Assembly (NCBI GenBank): GCA_007125435.1
Contig: SLDF01000158.1
Coordinates: forward strand, 1-8,986
DNA length: 8,986 nt
Source of the DNA: Saprospiraceae bacterium
GTDB lineage: Bacteria; Bacteroidota; Bacteroidia; Chitinophagales; Saprospiraceae
Direction of reading: 5' to 3'
The notes under the pieces were generated by a model. The model saw only the letters and a list, made by a program, of their open reading frames with translations. It did no database searches and was not told the origin of the DNA. The first letter of the stretch is position 1. Every line of letters begins with the position of its first letter. Positions 6,252-8,986 of this stretch are shown here, piece by piece. Made by a program: the position numbers and the translations under genes.

Positions 6252-6265
6252 ATGACATTCGTCAC
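6252..6265. promoter_or_regulatory. Second FNR-spaced palindrome, TGAC-N4-GTCA
   Basis: ATGAC-ATTC-GTCAC is a perfect TGAC/GTCA dyad with the same N4 spacing as the site at 6226. Against the TTGAC-N4-GTCAA variant used by some FNR-family proteins it matches 8 of 10. The two centres are 26 bp apart. It lies between the divergent kinase operon and the plus-strand genes starting at 6299 or 6453 and could serve either side. Confidence 0.35.
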
Positions 6266-6298
6266 CTTTTTTAATTTAATATTGCCCCATCTTGCGCT

Positions 6299-6318
6299 AT
6301 GAAACACGGATGTTTCAT
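6299..6318. repeat. Inverted repeat covering the start of a small ORF
   Basis: ATGAAAC (6299-6305) and GTTTCAT (6312-6318) form a perfect 7-bp stem with a 6-nt loop (ACGGAT). The left arm contains the ATG of the 46-codon ORF, so in RNA the start codon would be paired. No T-tract immediately follows. It could equally be an operator dyad in the divergent promoter region. Confidence 0.4.
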
Positions 6319-6439
6319 TAACATCTTTAAAAAAGTAAATATAAATCCGATTATGATTCTTTTAAGCAGCGCAATATTCTTAATGGTTATCCTCAACCTC
6401 GATAGGTTATCGCAGTACAGCGTAGCATCCAAATCATAG
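6299..6439 (+). CDS. Possible small single-pass membrane protein (46 aa)
   Basis: An open frame from ATG at 6299 to TAG at 6437-6439. The product begins MKHGCFINIFKKVN, then has one hydrophobic segment at about residues 18-33 (NPIMILLSSAIFLMV) and a short polar tail (LDRLSQYSVASKS). Basic residues before the helix suit an N-in membrane anchor. An internal ATG (6353) would give a 28-residue version. The frame ends 13 nt before the ATG of the 99-residue protein, so it could be a microprotein or leader co-transcribed with it. Against it: the frame is short, its ATG is buried in an inverted repeat, and no family is recognised. It may simply be part of the spacer. Confidence 0.35.
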   Translation: MKHGCFINIFKKVNINPIMILLSSAIFLMVILNLDRLSQYSVASKS

Positions 6440-6452
6440 ATGACTGTAAAAT

Positions 6453-6752
6453 ATGATTAATAAACTCAGAATGTTGGAATTTACAATATATGGCATAGAA
6501 AATGACAAGTTCATCAATCTGATGAGACTGCTGTCTGATGCTATGAGCACATTCCCTTTATCTTATAAAATTCAACGCGTTACCAATATCGATGACATCA
6601 TTTCTTCAGGTGTCGTATCCATCCCTTCTATTTACTACAAGTCAACACTCATATCCGAAGAAGAATTAACATCTGTAGAAAATATGAGAAAACAAATCTT
6701 ACATGCTATCGAAAATGACCTCACTCCAGAACAATTAAAAAAGGTGAGTTGA
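6453..6752 (+). CDS. Cysteine-free thioredoxin-fold-like small protein
   Basis: 99 residues, predicted soluble. The pattern resembles thioredoxin/glutaredoxin-like small proteins (Thioredoxin_3 type): a first strand at about 8-14 (LEFTIYG), a helix at about 18-32, a second strand with YKIQRVTNIDDI at 38-49, then GVVSIPSIYY where P58 occupies the place of the conserved cis-proline, and a final helix from about 70. The place where the CxxC active site should be reads IEND, and the whole protein has no cysteine, so thiol redox catalysis is excluded. Such proteins may act in binding or assembly; the target is unknown. It lies just after a 46-codon ORF and is divergent from the FixL-like kinase, so the spacer dyads may regulate both. 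M7 is an alternative start. No terminator is seen in the 253 nt after it, which appear non-coding. Confidence 0.7.
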   Translation: MINKLRMLEFTIYGIENDKFINLMRLLSDAMSTFPLSYKIQRVTNIDDIISSGVVSIPSIYYKSTLISEEELTSVENMRKQILHAIENDLTPEQLKKVS

Positions 6753-7005
6753 TATCTAAAATAGGCCTTGAGCGACTCTCTTCCAATTTTACTCAAAATC
6801 TCTCATCTTTCCTTATCATATATACCAATTTCATTTGCAAGCCTTATTTTCTTTGACCCTATCCTGCCTCATTGATAGATTGAGAATTATAACTGATCTT
6901 CAATTATTAATCACAAAAGCACCTTTACCACTGCAAAACATATTATTTTCGCCAAAATTTTTATCAATTGTACCAGACTAATCCGTTGAGTATAAATCAT
7001 CGCTC

Positions 7006-7725
7006 ATGTCAAAAACGCTATCGATTATAATCCCAGCCTACAATGAAGGAGCTACGATCCACAAGATTTTGGACAAAGTGCGCCAAACTACTTTGATTGG
7101 TGATTTGGCAAAAGAAATCATTATTGTGAATGATTGCTCTACAGACAATACGGTCGCTGCTGTAGAACGCTACATTTCAGAACACCCTGACATGGGTATT
7201 AATTTCTTTTCTCACGAAGTCAATATGGGTAAGGGTGCAGCGCTGCATACTGGTATAGCTAAGGCTACAGGAGACTTCCTAATCATTCAGGATGCAGACC
7301 TTGAATACGATCCACAAGAATATAATTTGCTTTTAGGTCCGATCCTGGAGGGGCATGCAGATATTGTCTATGGCTCAAGATTCATGGGTGGAAACCCTCA
7401 CCGGATATTATTCTTTTGGCATTCGATTGGCAATAATGTTTTGACATTTCTATCCAATGCCATGACCAATCTCAATCTGACAGATATGGAGACATGCTAT
7501 AAGATGTTCAAAACCGATATCATTCAATCTTTGAATCTAAAAGAAAAACGCTTTGGTTTTGAGCCTGAAGTGACCGCTAAAGTATCCCGAATAAAAGATA
7601 TAAGAATCTACGAAGTTGGCATTTCTTACTATGGCCGATCATATGCAGAAGGTAAAAAGATAAATTGGAAGGACGGTTTCAGAGCCATCTATTGCATACT
7701 TAAGTATAACATTTGGTCCTCTTAG
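7006..7725 (+). CDS. Family 2 glycosyltransferase (GT-A, polyprenyl-phosphate mannose/glucose synthase-like)
   Basis: 239 residues with no membrane segment. The N-terminus SIIIPAYNEG is the nucleotide-binding start of GT2 enzymes; D43 in VNDCSTDNT is the first UDP/GDP-binding aspartate; NMGKGAALHTGIAKATGD is the conserved helix; QDADLEYDP gives the metal-binding D96-x-D98. Later motifs VYGSRFMGG, DMETCYKMF and RFGFEPEVTAKV, then EVGISYYGRSYAEGKKINWKDG, are those of the dolichol-phosphate mannose synthase-like branch. The reaction is probably transfer of a hexose from a nucleotide sugar to a polyprenyl phosphate, or to a glycan, at the inner face of the membrane. Lack of C-terminal helices makes it like the soluble DPM1 type. 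It converges on the epimerase gene with 6 bp between stop codons. No clear TAnnTTTG promoter was found in the upstream 253 nt; the nearest partial match is TTCATTTG at 6830. Confidence 0.9.
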   Translation: MSKTLSIIIPAYNEGATIHKILDKVRQTTLIGDLAKEIIIVNDCSTDNTVAAVERYISEHPDMGINFFSHEVNMGKGAALHTGIAKATGDFLIIQDADLEYDPQEYNLLLGPILEGHADIVYGSRFMGGNPHRILFFWHSIGNNVLTFLSNAMTNLNLTDMETCYKMFKTDIIQSLNLKEKRFGFEPEVTAKVSRIKDIRIYEVGISYYGRSYAEGKKINWKDGFRAIYCILKYNIWSS

Positions 7726-7731
7726 CTCGGC

Positions 7732-8646
7732 TCACATCCAGTCCACATCTATAACTCTACGAGGCTTCCAGTCCAATTGCTTCCTGGCTTTGGAATCATC
7801 AAATGTCATTTCTGATGTGATGGATTGATACAGTCGACTATGCATCTTAAAGCCGGGTACAAGATCCCCTATCCCACTCAATATCCTTGCTTGCCAATCC
7901 GGCATACTTCTTGGCAGATCAAGATTCAATTGTTTGGCAATGTAGCTTTCGATCTCGAATAGTGAAGGGTGATAACCATCTGTAAGATTGTAGATACCTT
8001 GCCGTCCTTGCCATTTCAAAATATGTAGCGCCAAATCTTCAGCAAGGATCATACTTTTCCGGGCCTTGCCGTCTCCGATACGCAGATAGCGTCCCCTTTC
8101 TATACCATTTATGATGTCTCGTATACGCTGTGGTGCATTTCGACCAGCAACCACAGGTAATCTCAATATAAGCCCAGGCACATTGTATTGCACACACCAT
8201 TTAATCACTTGCTCTTCCGCATACATTTTGGATTGTGCATAGGGCGATTTACCTTGCAATGGCGCATTCTCATTGACCATCTCGCCATAGAGTCTTCCAT
8301 ATACAGCTACCGTGCTGATATAAATGAACTGTTTCAGTTGGTCTGCTATAGGAACCAAACTGAACAATAGATTTTCCGTTCCCTCCAGGTTCACATCATA
8401 GAACTTCTGTGCACCGTTTCGCCCTTTCGGAATATGATGAGCCAGCCCTGCCGCATGCACTACTCTTTCAATCTGCCGATTATCCAGCTCGGGCTCATCC
8501 TTTGCCAGGTTTATTTGAATATCATTGAGATCCGATTGGCCGAGGGTTAGATAAGGCACGTGACTCTGCTCGAAAGCCCTTCTGATATAAGAACCCAAAA
8601 ATCCATAAGCACCGGTAATAAGCGTCTGATTTGTCGTTAACTCCAT
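7732..8646 (-). CDS. NAD-dependent epimerase/dehydratase (extended SDR), nucleotide-sugar type
   Basis: 304 residues, close to the usual length. The Rossmann motif TGAYGFLG gives G12-x-x-G15-x-x-G18; HAAGLAHH (64-71) follows strand 4; S111/T112 in YISTVAVYG and Y136-x-x-x-K140 in SPYAQSK complete the catalytic set. LILRLPVVAGRNAP is the usual substrate-side strand, and the protein ends with LDWKPRR, typical of the family's C-terminus. The likely substrate is an NDP-hexose or NDP-uronic acid (4-epimerisation, dehydration or 4-keto reduction) for O-antigen or capsule synthesis. The HAAGLAHH and P-x-GRN features recall the UDP-N-acetylglucosamine epimerase-like proteins encoded near O-antigen initiating transferases, but the exact reaction cannot be read from sequence. 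ATG at 8644-8646 is the natural start, placing the glycine motif 12 residues in. No recognisable -7 box precedes it. Confidence 0.9.
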   Translation of the reverse strand: MELTTNQTLITGAYGFLGSYIRRAFEQSHVPYLTLGQSDLNDIQINLAKDEPELDNRQIERVVHAAGLAHHIPKGRNGAQKFYDVNLEGTENLLFSLVPIADQLKQFIYISTVAVYGRLYGEMVNENAPLQGKSPYAQSKMYAEEQVIKWCVQYNVPGLILRLPVVAGRNAPQRIRDIINGIERGRYLRIGDGKARKSMILAEDLALHILKWQGRQGIYNLTDGYHPSLFEIESYIAKQLNLDLPRSMPDWQARILSGIGDLVPGFKMHSRLYQSITSEMTFDDSKARKQLDWKPRRVIDVDWM

Positions 8647-8709
8647 ATTCTATTGTCAATTGTCATGACTACTAGTAAACAACCTGTTATTAATCGATTT
8701 GTTGACACA

Positions 8710-8731
8710 GGTAGAAAGTTTTAGCTCTACC
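8710..8731. repeat. Short inverted repeat upstream of the epimerase gene
   Basis: GGTAGA (8710-8715) pairs with TCTACC (8726-8731) around a 10-nt loop, about 65-85 nt before the epimerase ATG. It might be an operator or leader hairpin. No promoter box anchors it, so the assignment is weak. Confidence 0.25.
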
Positions 8732-8804
8732 CTCAGCATTCATAAGTCAATATAAGCAAATCAGCGATCGCCTTTATTTGTTGTCAATATACCAAGGTTA
8801 GTTC

Positions 8805-8930
8805 TTTTTGGGCGTGACCTCTCGCTACCTTTTGATTGGTAGCGAGAGGTCGGGCTATTCACTTGTATTCACAGGTCTGCCATAGAGTGTCGCTGCTGTT
8901 TTGAGTGGCTTTTTCTTTTAGTGGCTGTGC
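8805..8930 (+). repeat. Second GGGCRTSACC-type intergenic element
   Basis: This lies in the 340-nt gene-free end of the window (8647-8986). It opens TTTTTGGGCGTGACC (8805-8819), forms a long hairpin, then reads GGTCGGGCTATTC (8848-8860) before fading into sequence with two AGTGGCT copies (8904 and 8920). The head matches the minus-strand element at 1060-1048 in 11 of 13 bases, and both have GTCGG shortly afterwards. The right boundary is a guess. No ORF of credible length crosses the region. From memory, elements with this head and the GGTCGGGCTAT motif are common between genes in some Bacteroidota; that recollection is unverified. Confidence 0.55.
8816..8851. repeat. Perfect 14-bp stem hairpin inside the second GC-rich element
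   Basis: GACCTCTCGCTACC (8816-8829) and GGTAGCGAGAGGTC (8838-8851) are exact reverse complements around an 8-nt loop (TTTTGATT). This is the strongest secondary structure in the window. On neither strand is it followed by a T-tract (CGGGCTATTC on plus, ACGCCCAAAAA on minus), so it is not a standard intrinsic terminator; it looks like the core of the repeat element. Confidence 0.8.
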
Positions 8931-8986
8931 AAAAGAATATTCTTAGATATGGGTTTAGTCACAATTTAGGTCGACGCTGAGCCAGA

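Noticed and set aside
8816..8851. Intrinsic transcription terminator
   Set aside because: The stem is perfect, but no T-tract follows on either strand and no gene ends nearby; it lies inside a repeat-like element.
8933..8944. AAGAATATTCTT palindrome near the right end
   Set aside because: It is an AT-rich 12-bp palindrome with no nearby gene or promoter; chance is a sufficient explanation.
8940..8986. Possible end of a gene entering from the right edge
   Set aside because: Minus-strand frames here are open for only a few codons before a stop, too little to support a gene.

Overview
The window looks like chromosomal DNA of an environmental Bacteroidota (Bacteroidetes) bacterium. The class cannot be fixed; Saprospiria, Cytophagia or Flavobacteriia all fit. 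The pointers are a secreted protein ending in a type B sorting domain of the type IX secretion system (gliding-motility C-terminal family), Bacteroidota-type TAnnTTTG -7 promoter boxes, A-rich start regions without Shine-Dalgarno motifs, a lipoprotein with a Bacteroidota-style charged tail after the lipobox, and AT-rich spacers interrupted by two GC-rich elements. No tRNA, rRNA, IS element, phage gene or CRISPR array was seen.

Layout. (a) 1-760, minus strand: the first 35 codons of a His/Asp-rich lipoprotein, preceded by a small GTG-started protein carrying a KCDGKCHLKK motif. Together they suggest the edge of a metal-related surface-uptake locus that continues off the left end. (b) 937-1060: a GC-rich intergenic element. 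(c) 1152-3816, plus strand: a four-helix membrane protein with possible haem-ligand histidines, then a 735-residue multidomain T9SS cargo protein. (d) 3805-6153, minus strand: a two-gene two-component system, made of a PAS histidine kinase with the FixL haem-PAS signature residues followed by a response regulator whose receiver domain is fused to a Crp/FNR-type DNA-binding protein. (e) 6160-6452: a regulatory spacer with tandem -7 boxes, an FNR-like palindrome (9 of 10 consensus positions), a second palindrome of the same spacing, and a 46-codon possible membrane microprotein. (f) 6453-6752, plus strand: a thioredoxin-fold-like protein with no cysteine. (g) 7006-8646: a soluble family 2 glycosyltransferase converging on an extended-SDR sugar epimerase/dehydratase, probably for surface polysaccharide. 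(h) 8647-8986: non-coding sequence holding a second GC-rich element with a perfect 14-bp stem.

The most interesting system is (d) plus (e). In rhizobia the O2 sensor FixL phosphorylates FixJ, which activates the gene for the FNR-family regulator FixK. Here a FixL-like sensor sits directly before a protein in which receiver and FNR-like output are one polypeptide, and the promoter of this operon carries an FNR-like box where an activator could sit. That suggests a shortened, self-regulated oxygen or redox switch. The architecture is read from sequence; haem binding, phosphotransfer and autoregulation are inference.
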